Shown here: positions 43,481 through 52,579 of the stretch, piece after piece
Layout: every line of letters starts with the position of its first letter
Numbering within the stretch: the first letter of the stretch is position 1
NCBI RefSeq assembly: GCF_016587415.1
Contig: NZ_BNJI01000001.1
Span: 806,001-870,000, forward strand
DNA length: 64,000 nt
Direction: 5' to 3'
Origin: Ktedonobacter sp. SOSP1-85
GTDB lineage: Bacteria; Chloroflexota; Ktedonobacteria; Ktedonobacterales; Ktedonobacteraceae
Translations under genes and position numbers: made by a program
The notes under the pieces: generated by a model
What the model saw: only the letters and a program-made list of their open reading frames with translations
The model's database searches: none
Told to the model about the DNA's origin: nothing

Positions 43481-43753
43481 ATACAAAAACCCCATTAATA
43501 TTGTAAGAATCTCTGGAGCGCAAGAATCCTTGCTTGCGCATGGAAAGATGCGCCGTTACGCTTTCCCTGAATCTTTACATTCATAATTAGCCATCCATAA
43601 GTATAGCCCAGGTACTCGCCACACAACTAACCCATCCCCCAAAACGGCCATATGATGGGAGTCTTTCCCATATTCAGAGAAACAGCAAGTCCTTCTCTTG
43701 AGGAAAGAACGCAACGATAGCAACTTTTCGTATTGTCGGTGGAGGAATACGCC

Positions 43754-44149
43754 TTAGATTGCCATGCCCTTCATATCATAGATTTCTATATTTGCACCCA
43801 TCGTATGTCTGTAAATGACCACCTGCTGAATGGTATGGTGCAAGGGCAGGACCAGAAACTCCGCGTTATCATTGGTCCCATGGGGGCGTACACTCAAGGA
43901 GCCATATTTGGGGAGGGAGAGCAAGAGCGTCTCATCGGCATCGATAACGCCAAGCTGGTGAAATTTGTGGTAGATCACCCAGGAGATGGCAGTCCTGTTC
44001 GCCAGGAGCAACTGTTCACCGTCGCTATGGAGATGGAGACCAATACGAGGAAGCGCAAAAGGTATCCAGCCGCCAGAGCGGCGCAGAGGTTGTGTCTGGG
44101 TCTCAGGAGGAGAGGCCTCAACGGGATCAAGAATTGTCTGCAATTTCAT
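43754..44149 (-). CDS. Unrecognised protein of about 131 residues
   Basis: A soluble-looking protein with text such as EQLLLANRTAISWVIYHKFHQLGVIDADE, LSVRPHGTNDNAEFLVLPL and YDMKGMAI at the C-terminus. The composition and the alternation of hydrophobic residues look real, better than the plus-strand frame over the same DNA. An upstream TTG at 44251 would give 165 residues. No ribosome-binding site is clear. I do not recognise the family. It is transcribed toward the C39-like gene, 270 bases away. Confidence 0.5.
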   Translation of the reverse strand: MKLQTILDPVEASPPETQTQPLRRSGGWIPFALPRIGLHLHSDGEQLLLANRTAISWVIYHKFHQLGVIDADETLLLSLPKYGSLSVRPHGTNDNAEFLVLPLHHTIQQVVIYRHTMGANIEIYDMKGMAI

Positions 44150-44398
44150 CGGAAGCGCACCCGGACCTTTCGCAAAAGCAAGCGTGTTAAAGAGCAAAAT
44201 ACTCGAATAATACCAAAACACAACATTACCAGCCAGGATGCGAGAGTACAAGGCGAAATCGACAATAATCCGACATTTTTACATAAGCCAACGAGAGAAT
44301 ATAAAGCAAATATGCTATACTGATCCGGCAAAGCATGCGCAAGCATCCAGAGCATACACACACGCTGAGCATAAGCAAGGGAGGAGGACCAACACACC

Positions 44399-45274
44399 AT
44401 GGAGCCACACTTCTACCTGGGCTGTCCCATGTGGGGCTACAAAGCATGGGTGGGAACAGATTTTTTTCCGGCAAAGACACCCGCGAGCGATTTTCTACAC
44501 CTCTACAGTAGAAGACTGACCTGTGTCGAGGGAAATACGACTTTTTACGCATTACCCTCCGAGGAGACTGTAGCGCGCTGGTACCAGGAAACCCCGGCCA
44601 CCTTCCGCTTCTGCCCAAAAATCTCACGTGATATCAGCCATAGCGCGCCACTCGACGCGCAAAAGAGCGCCGCGCTCCACTTTCTTGAGCGCATACGCGG
44701 ACTGGGCGAGCGCCTGGGACCCATCTTCTTACAGCTGCCCCCTTCCTTTGGCCCAGGGCAACTGACCCAACTCGAACACTTCCTTGACTTCTGGCCGCAA
44801 GACGCGCGCCTCGCCGTCGAGGTGCGCCATCCCGACTTCTTTAAAGCACCCCATGCCCAGCCCCTGGACGAGTTGCTCCAGCGCTACGCGGTAGCACGTG
44901 TGATTATGGATACACGCCCAATACGCACAGGGTCGAGCAGCGAACAGCAGATGCTCCAGGCCCGCGAACGTAAACCCAATCTACCAGTGCATCTAGCTCA
45001 CACTACAGACTTTGTCTTTGTGCGTTATATCGGGCATCCACGCATGGAGGTCAATACCCCCTTCCTCGATGAATGGGCACAACAAATGGGCACATGGCTC
45101 AAGCAGGGAACAACCGTCTATGCTTTCTGCCACTGCCCATTTGAAGAACACTCACCAGCTATCTGTCGTGAGCTCTATACCCGCATTAAGACATACGTCC
45201 CGCTTCCGTCTCTGCCATGGGAAACTGAGTCGTCAGCGACGGAAACCCAGCCGACGCAAGGTCGTCTCTTTTAG
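44399..45274 (+). CDS. DUF72 family protein (YecE-like)
   Basis: A 291-residue TIM-barrel protein of the DUF72/YecE family. Family segments are YLGCPMWGYKAWVG at the start, CVEGNTTFYALPSEETVARWYQETPATFRFCPKISRDISH (residues 41-81), LGPIFLQLPPSFGP near 110, LAVEVRHPDFF near 140 and VRYIGHP near 204. The biochemical role is unknown; a structural likeness to sugar-isomerase barrels is described. GGGAGGAGG lies nine bases before the ATG. Its last 89 bases overlap the 3' end of the convergent glycosyltransferase. Confidence 0.85.
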   Translation: MEPHFYLGCPMWGYKAWVGTDFFPAKTPASDFLHLYSRRLTCVEGNTTFYALPSEETVARWYQETPATFRFCPKISRDISHSAPLDAQKSAALHFLERIRGLGERLGPIFLQLPPSFGPGQLTQLEHFLDFWPQDARLAVEVRHPDFFKAPHAQPLDELLQRYAVARVIMDTRPIRTGSSSEQQMLQARERKPNLPVHLAHTTDFVFVRYIGHPRMEVNTPFLDEWAQQMGTWLKQGTTVYAFCHCPFEEHSPAICRELYTRIKTYVPLPSLPWETESSATETQPTQGRLF

Positions 45275-46432
45275 TCATCAAGGTAGGAGAGACAGGCAGA
45301 TGAACAATGGGAGGGGTCACAAGGGCTGGATGCGTCCAATGGTTGCGCACATGGGTCGCGATGGCACGGCGATAGGCTTGCGTATAGCGCTCAGCCATGA
45401 CCTTGACCGAGAAATGCTGCCCCACATGAGCGCGCACCTGAGCACGGTCAAGCTCCTCAATATGTGCTATAGATTGCACCATCTCCTCAAGATTGGAGAC
45501 CAGGAAACCACTCCTGGCATGATGCACCACCTCAGGAGCGGCCCCACGCCTAAAGGAGATGACAGGACAACCTAGCGCCATTGCCTCAAGCATGACCATA
45601 CCAAAGGGCTCCTCCCAGGTAATGGGATTGAGCAGCGCCTTCGCGCGACTGAGGAAGTCGAGCTTCTGCTCCATATTGACAGGACCAATATATTTGATCC
45701 TTTCTCCATCAAGCTCAGGCTCAATCTCTTCCTCAAAGTAGCGAACAGCCTCTGGCAGGTGACGATCCACAATGCCCGCCAGTACCAGTGGCACCCCCAC
45801 CTCCTTCGCCGCGGCGATCGCCAGGTGCGCCCCCTTCTCAGGAACGAAACGTCCTAACCAGGCCAGGTATGGCTCTGGCTCGCTGGTCGTCGGCGTAAAC
45901 ACCTGCATAGGCAGACCATGAGGAATCACACCCAGGAACTTGAGGTCATAAGGAACCTCTTTACGCGCCTGCTCGCTAATGGCGACCAGTGGCACGTCGG
46001 CAAGCCAGTCCATATAATAGCTGTCCGCGTCACCAATATAGGAACCCGCCCGGTCAAAGGGGAAACAGCTATGGAGCGTCATAACCCTGGGAACCAAGAG
46101 GCTCGCGGTGAGCGGCAGGAGGTACATATCAGAGGCAGAAGAGAGATGCATATGCACAATATCGAAGGTATGCTCACGAATATACTCAACGGATTTTTGG
46201 AGATGATAAAACGCCTTCAGATGAGCGTACCAGGGTACGTCATCCTCCACAAGCGCTTTAGGTAAAAATGAGACCAGGCGTGCCGATGTTTTGGTATTAC
46301 CAGGAGCAAGAAGGGTGACAGAATGTCCCTGAGCGACCTGCTCCTCGATTAAGTTATAAATGACAACTTCAGTTCCCCATAGTTTTTGGGTGGAATAGAA
46401 ATCCAGGCGGGAGCAATATGTACGATGTTCAT
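45186..46432 (-). pseudogene. Glycosyltransferase (GT4 family) with an N-terminal frameshift
   Basis: A GT-B glycosyltransferase of about 415 residues. Downstream of the frameshift the chain is normal: EEQVAQGHSVTLLAPG, HMHLSSASDMYLLPL, YLAWLGRFVPEKGAHLAIAAAKE, and the GT4 motif EEPFGMVMLEAMALGCPVISF. The true start is probably the ATG at 46432 with GGAG upstream, encoding MNIVHIAPAWISIPPKNYG, which is the family's typical start. It joins the main frame only if one G is added in the G4 run (46375-46378). A frame from 46556 avoids the shift but gives an atypical N-terminus. The change may be real decay, phase variation or a sequencing error. Confidence 0.75.
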
Positions 46433-46556
46433 ATGATAATTTCTCCAGGCAGTTCAACGCACTACAAAGTTGAGCCAACCACCTCAGAACATCCATGAAC
46501 AGGAGGAGCGGTAAAAACCGGCAGACGAGGTGTACACAATATGCTTGCCTCCTCAA

Positions 46557-47146
46557 GCGCCAGTAGTAAGAGGACAGGAGAGAACCATTGATCTCTCTTT
46601 ATCATCTCTAACACGGTGTGTCACGCAGAACTGTTACACACTTATAAAAGGATGCATGCATATTTATTTTTATTATATAACAAAAATGAAAAATAAGCAA
46701 AACCTTATTGCTGCATTAAGAACATCACTAAACGATATAATATTTAGCTATATCATCTATTTATAGTTTAGGACTAAGATCAGAGAAAGATATAGATGCA
46801 TAAAAGCGGAAACTTGATTGAATACTCTTGAGCAGGGTGATCTCAACAAACAATCAGTATTGGGCAAATCTTACCTCATCTATTTTTCTAAGGTGTAAAT
46901 ACTGCACAAGAGGCAACTTTCTCGCCCATCCTCGACTTCTGCCCCTACTACTCTTCTATTTCCGTTTCACCAATCGAGCGTTAGGTGGATAAAGGCTAGA
47001 CTATTGCACTGTATATTAGCTGCAATAGTCTAGCCTTGCGCTCATTGGGGACTCACAAATTCGCGCCTGCGGCGCTACAATGTAGGGTGGAACAAAGCAA
47101 AAATAGGGACTTGCTCCAATAGACAGGGACAGTTCTCTATGTTATA
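46557..47146. other. AT-rich non-coding gap with one long hairpin
   Basis: No gene was found. The first half (46640-46800) is very AT-rich. A 17-bp perfect inverted repeat (46992-47008 and 47021-47037, 12-nt loop) lies near the end, with no U-run. The region borders the right end of the second tnpB element. Confidence 0.5.
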
Positions 47147-47159
47147 GATAGTCAGTACC

Positions 47160-48479
47160 CTACGGCGAAAGCCGAGGGCTTGGAGTTGTGTCTGAACTCC
47201 ACCGCAACTCAGCATACCTTTTCAGGCGTGCTGCTTTGGCTTCATTGTCCGACACATCAGGGCGTACTGACAAGAGGCCCGTTCCTATCCAGTCTTGCCG
47301 GATAAGAAGCGTTCGCATCGCAATGTTTCTTGCACCAACCAGATCGGCATGGAGCGTGTACTGACAATTCTGACAGACGAAGAGCAGGCCCTTGTGAGGA
47401 CGATTCTCTTTGCAGGTATGCCCACATTTGGGGCAGGCCTGCGAGGTGTAGTTGGCATCCACCTTGATCGCCATACTTCGATGCAAGAGCGCTTTATAAG
47501 CGATCATACTGTGCAACTCTGCAAAGGACCATTTGGAAAAGACACGATTGGCTTTGCGCTGTTTGGCACTGGCTTGCTTGCCTTTCCGTCGTTTGGTCTG
47601 CTCGCGAATATCTGTCAGATGCTCCAGTCCAATCAAGCTTTGCGAATATTGCTTCACAATCCGTTTACTCACGACATGGTTGGCGTTTGCTTTCAACCGT
47701 CTCTCTCGCCCACTGATGGCAACGAGCCTTCTCGTCGCGGAACGAGTGCCTTTTTTTTGCAGACGCTTTCTCAGTCGTGCAGAGTGGTGTGATTTGGCAA
47801 CCGTAGAGATGTCAGCATGGAAGGTGCAATCGCCTTGCATTGTCGCCGTGACAGCAAGGTATCGCATCCCCACATCCACGCCAACGACTTGCTTGTGCGT
47901 TTCGGGGGTAGGATCAGCCATCTCCACTTCCAGGGAGACAAGGAGGTAAAATTGCTTCTTGGCTTTGTCATACCAGAGTTTCGATGCACCTATCTCCGTA
48001 CCACGCTGGATCAATGTCACGTGCTTATTGTAGCCAGTATAGGGCACAACGATACGTCCATCGAGAGTGAGAAGACTCACGTGCTGCTCTTTCTTGAACG
48101 TGTAGTCTTTCTTATACTGGTAGGTCAACGTGGGGGAGAGAAACGTGGGAGCCTTATCAAGCCCTTTGTACCGTTTCTTGGTGAGACCTGCCTTACGATG
48201 AGCAGCATTGTTCTTCACCTTTGTCCAGAGGGCTTTATACGAGGCACCAACTTGGCGAGGAACAGAACAGGCCATTTGCGAAGGCAGATGAAAACGGAGG
48301 CGGATCTCATCGTAGGTGGCATCTTGCAAACGAAGGGCATTACTCACTTTGCCATTCGCAAAGGCGTACTGGCTCACATAGTTGAGAGCATCACGATATG
48401 CCAGTTGCGTTGTACGTAATGCCTTGAATTGCTCGGGCGTTGTATTCAATTTGAGTTTCGCTGTTAATACCGTTTTCAT
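47160..48479 (-). CDS. tnpB: TnpB RNA-guided nuclease
   Basis: A 439-residue TnpB, different from the one at 18 kb. N-terminal MKTVLTAKLKLNTTPEQFKALRTT is the usual start of the family. The RuvC residues are Asp in VVGVDVGMRYLAV (near 201), Glu in LIGLEHLTDIREQ (near 286) and Asp in TLHADLVGARNIAM (near 383). The zinc ribbon has CPKCG and CQNC. It looks intact and close to the normal family length. The start codon lies seven bases after a consensus -10 box, so the mRNA is probably leaderless. A short C-terminal tail overlaps the presumed guide RNA. Confidence 0.9.
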   Translation of the reverse strand: MKTVLTAKLKLNTTPEQFKALRTTQLAYRDALNYVSQYAFANGKVSNALRLQDATYDEIRLRFHLPSQMACSVPRQVGASYKALWTKVKNNAAHRKAGLTKKRYKGLDKAPTFLSPTLTYQYKKDYTFKKEQHVSLLTLDGRIVVPYTGYNKHVTLIQRGTEIGASKLWYDKAKKQFYLLVSLEVEMADPTPETHKQVVGVDVGMRYLAVTATMQGDCTFHADISTVAKSHHSARLRKRLQKKGTRSATRRLVAISGRERRLKANANHVVSKRIVKQYSQSLIGLEHLTDIREQTKRRKGKQASAKQRKANRVFSKWSFAELHSMIAYKALLHRSMAIKVDANYTSQACPKCGHTCKENRPHKGLLFVCQNCQYTLHADLVGARNIAMRTLLIRQDWIGTGLLSVRPDVSDNEAKAARLKRYAELRWSSDTTPSPRLSP

Positions 48480-48486
48480 AATCTGA

Positions 48487-48516
48487 ATTATACCATAGTT
48501 TTCATCTGCCTGTCAA
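48487..48516 (-). promoter_or_regulatory. Consensus promoter of the second tnpB, leaderless
   Basis: On the minus strand TTGACA (48511-48516), 18 bases and TATAAT (48487-48492). Both boxes match the sigma-A consensus exactly. The ATG begins seven bases after TATAAT. Confidence 0.75.
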
Positions 48517-48649
48517 TGATACATGAGCAGATGAAAGCATGTCTACGGCGTATTCCTCCCCATGCCTGAAAGGGCAGGGGCATCCTGCGGCGTTTTCGGT
48601 GAAGACGGCAAACGTTCATTTTCTCTACAGTGATAAGGATCTCTAGCAG

Positions 48650-49096
48650 ATGCGTGTACGACCATTCTTCTGGCTTTGCCTGGCTCTCGCCTGTGTGGGC
48701 GTCTTGAGTGTGGCGCTACTTCGACCCGCGATTATTCCAGCCAAACTCCAGGTACAGATTAGTGAGGAGAGCCTGGTCGCTAACCATGCAGCACTTATTC
48801 ATCTTCATCTCACAGATACTCAAGGGCTGCCAATTAACCAGGCGCAGGTAACACCCAGCGCCCAGATGCCCGATATGCAGATGGAACCCGTCAGTTCACG
48901 CGTCGCTCCGTTGGGTTCGGGCCAGTATGCGATACATATGTACCTGACGATGGCGGGGACCTGGGAGATCACCTTTCAGACACAGGCCGATGGGTTCTCC
49001 CCCCTTACCTATGTACTGCATGTCAAAGTCACAAAAGACACGCAGACCTCATCAATAAGCTCTCTCTATCCCCCTCCTCAACAGGTTAGAACATAG
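48650..49096 (+). CDS. YtkA-like exported protein
   Basis: A 148-residue protein with an N-terminal hydrophobic segment (residues 5-27) that is a signal or anchor. The rest is a beta-rich domain resembling YtkA/FixH-type proteins (text GLPINQAQVTPSAQMPDMQMEPV and GSGQYAIHMYLTMAGTWEITFQ). Such domains sit outside the membrane and are sometimes linked to metal or redox handling (the Met/His pattern MPDMQM). It precedes a two-component pair on the same strand, which may control it. Confidence 0.7.
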   Translation: MRVRPFFWLCLALACVGVLSVALLRPAIIPAKLQVQISEESLVANHAALIHLHLTDTQGLPINQAQVTPSAQMPDMQMEPVSSRVAPLGSGQYAIHMYLTMAGTWEITFQTQADGFSPLTYVLHVKVTKDTQTSSISSLYPPPQQVRT

Positions 49097-49175
49097 TCGA
49101 GTCTATCAAACTATGCTAGACTATGGCAAGATATAGCATCAAACACCAAAATATACTATGTGAAGCGAGCAGACA

Positions 49176-50306
49176 GTGATTCATTTTCTCGTGCGGCAGG
49201 TTCGACGTTGGCGACTCTCACTTTTTGAGAAGGTCATTCTCGCCAACACCCTCATGCTCCTGGGCGAGGCCCAGGTCGGATTCTGGGTTACCAGCCATAA
49301 CCTTGAATCCGCGCATTATCTGCTAGACACTGTTTTTATCGTCGTGGCGACCCTGACAACTGTGGTGATCAACTTCATCCTCCTCCGCCTCAGTTTCCGC
49401 CCCCTCTTTAGCCTGCTCGCGACCATACGCCAGATCAGTACAGGAGAGACTCAGCTACGCGCGCCACTCGATAGACATGTAGACATCGAAATTGGCGAGC
49501 TAGCGAGCTCTTTTAATACCATGCTTGATCGCCTGGAACATACACGACAAGAGCAAACGCGCCTTATTCTCCAGACTCAAGAGAATGAGCGCCGGCGCAT
49601 CGCCCTGGAGCTGCACGATGAGGCGGGGCAGAATCTTACTGCGCTCCTAATTCATAATGAGCTACTGCGCCAGCAGCTTCAGCTCCTACCCGAACAGGAG
49701 ATGCGCTCCGCGACCCGGCAGCAGCTTGAGCAAGGCCTACAGCATCTGAACCAGCTCACGCAACAGACCCTTGAGGGAGTACGCATCCTGGCACAACAGC
49801 TCCGCCCCAGCGTCCTGGACGACCTGGGGCTGGCAGCCGCCTTTCGCTGGCTAGTTGAAGATAGCGCGCAACGGCTCCAATTGGAGGTTGGGTTGACGCT
49901 TGAGGGCATAAGCGAAGAGGTTCATGCGCTGCCACCGCTTTACGAGACGACGCTCTTTCGCATCGCCCAGGAGAGCCTGACCAATGTAGCACGCCATGCC
50001 CAGGTACAGAAGGCCAGGATAACACTGCGCCAGACCGAGCAACATCTCTTGCTCCAAATTAGCGATCAAGGCTGCGGCTATGATCCCGCCAGAGCGCATG
50101 CAGGTTCGGGAGTCGTTGGCATGCGTGAACGGGCCTCGTTACTCCAGGGAACACTGACCCTGCGCTCACAGCCAGAACAGGGCACTCATATCGATGTCTG
50201 CCTCCCCCTGCCGACACAGGCGACATCCCTACAGATTCTGGAGGAAGGAAAAAGCTATGACCCAGAACAATCCAGCACGGATCACGCGCATTGTCCTAGC
50301 CGATGA
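49176..50306 (+). CDS. NarL-type sensor histidine kinase
   Basis: A 376-residue membrane kinase. A helix pair (about 20-40 and 50-70) precedes a HAMP domain (72-125). The dimerisation domain is of the HisKA_3 type: NERRRIALELHDEAGQNLTALL (His near 147). The HATPase C-terminus has LFRIAQESLTNVARHAQ and GSGVVGMRERA. It probably phosphorylates the downstream regulator, whose start overlaps its 3' end. The GTG at 49176 is the likely start. The input is unknown; the adjacent YtkA-like gene may be part of the same response. Confidence 0.85.
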   Translation: MIHFLVRQVRRWRLSLFEKVILANTLMLLGEAQVGFWVTSHNLESAHYLLDTVFIVVATLTTVVINFILLRLSFRPLFSLLATIRQISTGETQLRAPLDRHVDIEIGELASSFNTMLDRLEHTRQEQTRLILQTQENERRRIALELHDEAGQNLTALLIHNELLRQQLQLLPEQEMRSATRQQLEQGLQHLNQLTQQTLEGVRILAQQLRPSVLDDLGLAAAFRWLVEDSAQRLQLEVGLTLEGISEEVHALPPLYETTLFRIAQESLTNVARHAQVQKARITLRQTEQHLLLQISDQGCGYDPARAHAGSGVVGMRERASLLQGTLTLRSQPEQGTHIDVCLPLPTQATSLQILEEGKSYDPEQSSTDHAHCPSR

Positions 50307-50967
50307 CCATGACATCTTACGCCAGGGCTTAACGCTCCTCCTACAAGCCCAGGCTGATATGCGAGTCGTGGGCGAGGCCCGTAACGGGCTGGAGGCAATC
50401 AAACTCGTTCAGGAGCAACGGCCCGATATCGTTGTCATGGATATTAGTATGGCACAGCTCGACGGGCTGGAGGCCTGCGAGCGTATTCGCGCCCTGGCCC
50501 CTGGCACGCAGGTGCTTATGCTCACTATGCACGAGAGCGAAGAATATTTTCTCCAATCGCTCAAAAAAGGGGCCGCAGGCTACATTGTCAAGAAAGCGGC
50601 GCCCACGGAACTGTGCAACGCGGTACGTACTATCGCGCAAGGTGGGGCCTTCCTCTACCCGGGTCTGGCCAAAGCTCTGATTCGTGCCTATGTCGCACCA
50701 CAGAGTTCGCCAGAGCAGCCTGGCTCACTCCCTCCCCAAAGGGCCGAGCTTGACAAAGCCTTACAAACGCTCACTGCGCGTGAGATGGAGGTCTTGAAGC
50801 TGGTTGCCGAGGGCTCTACCAATCAAGAGATCGCGGATAAGCTGGTCATTAGCATCAAAACAGTACAGGCCCACCGCTCAAATATGATGGAGAAACTGGG
50901 GTTGCATGATATTACCCAACTGGTGCGCTTTGCCCTACACTATGGTCTGATCTCGCCTCAAATCTAA
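50257..50967 (+). CDS. NarL/LuxR-type response regulator
   Basis: A 236-residue two-domain regulator. The receiver (about 10-130) has DDHD, phospho-acceptor Asp in IVVMDISMAQLDG, and Lys in GYIVKKAAP. The LuxR-type helix-turn-helix (about 165-230) has LTAREMEVLKLVAEGSTNQEIADKLVISIKTVQAHRSNMMEKLG. The ATG at 50257 follows GGAGGAAGG and lies 50 bases inside the kinase gene, so the pair is translationally linked. Its targets are unknown. Confidence 0.9.
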   Translation: MTQNNPARITRIVLADDHDILRQGLTLLLQAQADMRVVGEARNGLEAIKLVQEQRPDIVVMDISMAQLDGLEACERIRALAPGTQVLMLTMHESEEYFLQSLKKGAAGYIVKKAAPTELCNAVRTIAQGGAFLYPGLAKALIRAYVAPQSSPEQPGSLPPQRAELDKALQTLTAREMEVLKLVAEGSTNQEIADKLVISIKTVQAHRSNMMEKLGLHDITQLVRFALHYGLISPQI

Positions 50968-51501
50968 CGAGAGAAACAGGCTCTCAAGCGAATGCAAGAG
51001 GAAATTTTTCTCCAAAAACACAATAGGAGAGAGTCGTTTCGCAACTCTCTCCTATTGCCCCCAACAGGGACCCAGATGCCGAGTCATTGGTGAGCGTTCT
51101 CCCCCAAGACAGCTCACCAGTACCATTCACTCAAACGCAAATAGAATTACAACCCTATTTGACGTTTTCATCCCGGCATATGAAAGTGAGGAGCAATCGC
51201 TTATGGATGGTCCTATACGCAGGATGCACAGATAAGCGGTACTTAACTCGGACAATCTTTCGTTTCTACAAGCACTACATATAACGCATATATAGAGCAT
51301 GTAGTCGATTTCGTTCCCCAGAGCATATAGTAGCCGATGGAGCAGAAGAACGGGTTATCGACTTGTTAAGATACGATTGAGATTCATTGGAATATAATGC
51401 TTCGGGTTGAGAAAACGACATACACAAATCCGACAGGAGAACTGTAGACAATGGCTGTCTTGAACGAACAGAGAGTATACCTCTTTCTCTGCACTCTCTA
51501 C
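50968..51501. other. Non-coding gap with a hairpin
   Basis: No credible gene. A 13-bp perfect inverted repeat (51022-51034 and 51044-51056) is the probable end of the two-component transcript, though without a U-run. The rest shows no obvious feature; small open frames look random. Confidence 0.45.
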
Positions 51502-52539
51502 CTACAACAGCAGCGAGCTAATGGTTAGGGTTAGGACAGCGACAAGCGTCACATAATCTATTCCCCGCAGCCCGGTCTCGTGGAGCATGGTCGGCTTGCC
51601 ATCGACGGCATGTCCTCGCGCCTCAAGCGCGGTCGAGAGGTCATTGGCGCGCTGAAATATACCTCGCATCAGGGGAATGACCAGCATGGTAAAGCCCTGA
51701 AAGCGCTCGGCCAGGGTTCCATCAGCCAGTGATGCTCCACGAGCCTGCTGTGCCTTACTAAGTTGCTCAATCTCCTCCAAGAGTGTTGGGATAAAACGCA
51801 ACGCGATCAGCAGCATCAAGGCAAAATCATCAACGGGGAAGCGTACCAGGCGCAAGGGGGCCATCAAGCTAGTAACGCTCTCAACGAGTATGACCGGCGA
51901 GGTCGTGAGCATAATCAGCAGCGAAAAGGCATAGAGCAACAATAGCCCCTCCACCTCAAAGACATACCAGACGCCCAGACGCGTCACAAACACAGGCCCA
52001 AGCGCCAACATCTGGGTTCCGGCGCTACCAGTAAGCAGCCAGATACCCACCAAAGAGCCAAACAACAGAACCCAGGCGAGAAAACGGAGTCGCCTCACCC
52101 ATGGACGCCGCCAGAAGGCCTGTACCGCAGACAGGCGGAGAAACTGAGAGGCCACCACGACTAGAGAAACGCCAAGGATGGTCAGTAGTCCGTTCAGGGC
52201 AATACTATAAGAAACAGGCCAGGGACCCAACGTGGAGAGTGCTTGATCATCCTTGGGCACAACGGTGGCAAAGGGCAGCGTAAGCGAGCCGAGCAAAGAC
52301 AATAGCAGGAGAAAGCGCATGCGCAACCAGAGCACGCGCGGCACGATGCCTGAAGCGGAAATGGTCGCAGCTAGCAGGATGATACCCACGATATAAGGCG
52401 CAAAACGCCATGTACGCGTCTCCGCGATATACAGCCAGATCGCACACCAGAAGAGCAGCACTAGCTTGGTACGCCCTCGCAAACGATGGAGGAAGCTTTG
52501 ACCAGGATAATAGACGCCAATCGGCAAATTTTGTAGCAT
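51502..52539 (-). CDS. ecfT: ECF transporter T component
   Basis: A 345-residue membrane protein of the EcfT family with about six to eight helices. Both coupling motifs are present: AQQARGASL (near 268) and ALEARGHAV (near 305), the Ala-Arg-Gly helices that contact the ATPases. It passes energy from the ATPase pair to a substrate-binding S component. It is the last gene of a four-gene operon and starts 40 bases after the second ATPase gene. Confidence 0.9.
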   Translation of the reverse strand: MLQNLPIGVYYPGQSFLHRLRGRTKLVLLFWCAIWLYIAETRTWRFAPYIVGIILLAATISASGIVPRVLWLRMRFLLLLSLLGSLTLPFATVVPKDDQALSTLGPWPVSYSIALNGLLTILGVSLVVVASQFLRLSAVQAFWRRPWVRRLRFLAWVLLFGSLVGIWLLTGSAGTQMLALGPVFVTRLGVWYVFEVEGLLLLYAFSLLIMLTTSPVILVESVTSLMAPLRLVRFPVDDFALMLLIALRFIPTLLEEIEQLSKAQQARGASLADGTLAERFQGFTMLVIPLMRGIFQRANDLSTALEARGHAVDGKPTMLHETGLRGIDYVTLVAVLTLTISSLLL

Positions 52540-52579
52540 TATCTCTTTCTTCTCTCATGGACCTCCTACCTGGAGGTAA

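Larger units (their letters stand above)
47147..48598 (-). mobile_element. Second solo tnpB element (IS200/IS605 superfamily)
   Basis: About 1.45 kb, minus strand, tnpB only. The left end is taken at 48598, next to TTCAC (minus strand; 48599-48603), a plausible target-adjacent motif. It carries a hairpin-rich left end (48540-48598). The right end lies just past the tnpB stop near 47147, with a CCCT-CGGC-TTTC-GCCG-TAGGG hairpin that probably belongs to the guide-RNA scaffold. Exact ends are uncertain. Confidence 0.6.

Noticed and set aside
43739..43752. GGAGGAATACGCC shared with the left end of the second tnpB element
   Set aside because: Only 13 bases match; no other element remains are nearby, so chance or a tiny relic cannot be told apart.
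43733..44323. 196-residue plus-strand open frame
   Set aside because: Very basic, irregular composition; the minus strand over the same DNA looks more like a real protein.
47817..48419. 200-residue plus-strand open frame
   Set aside because: Antisense shadow of the second tnpB gene.
51087..51284. 65-residue open frame in the gap
   Set aside because: No ribosome-binding site and no plausible protein features.
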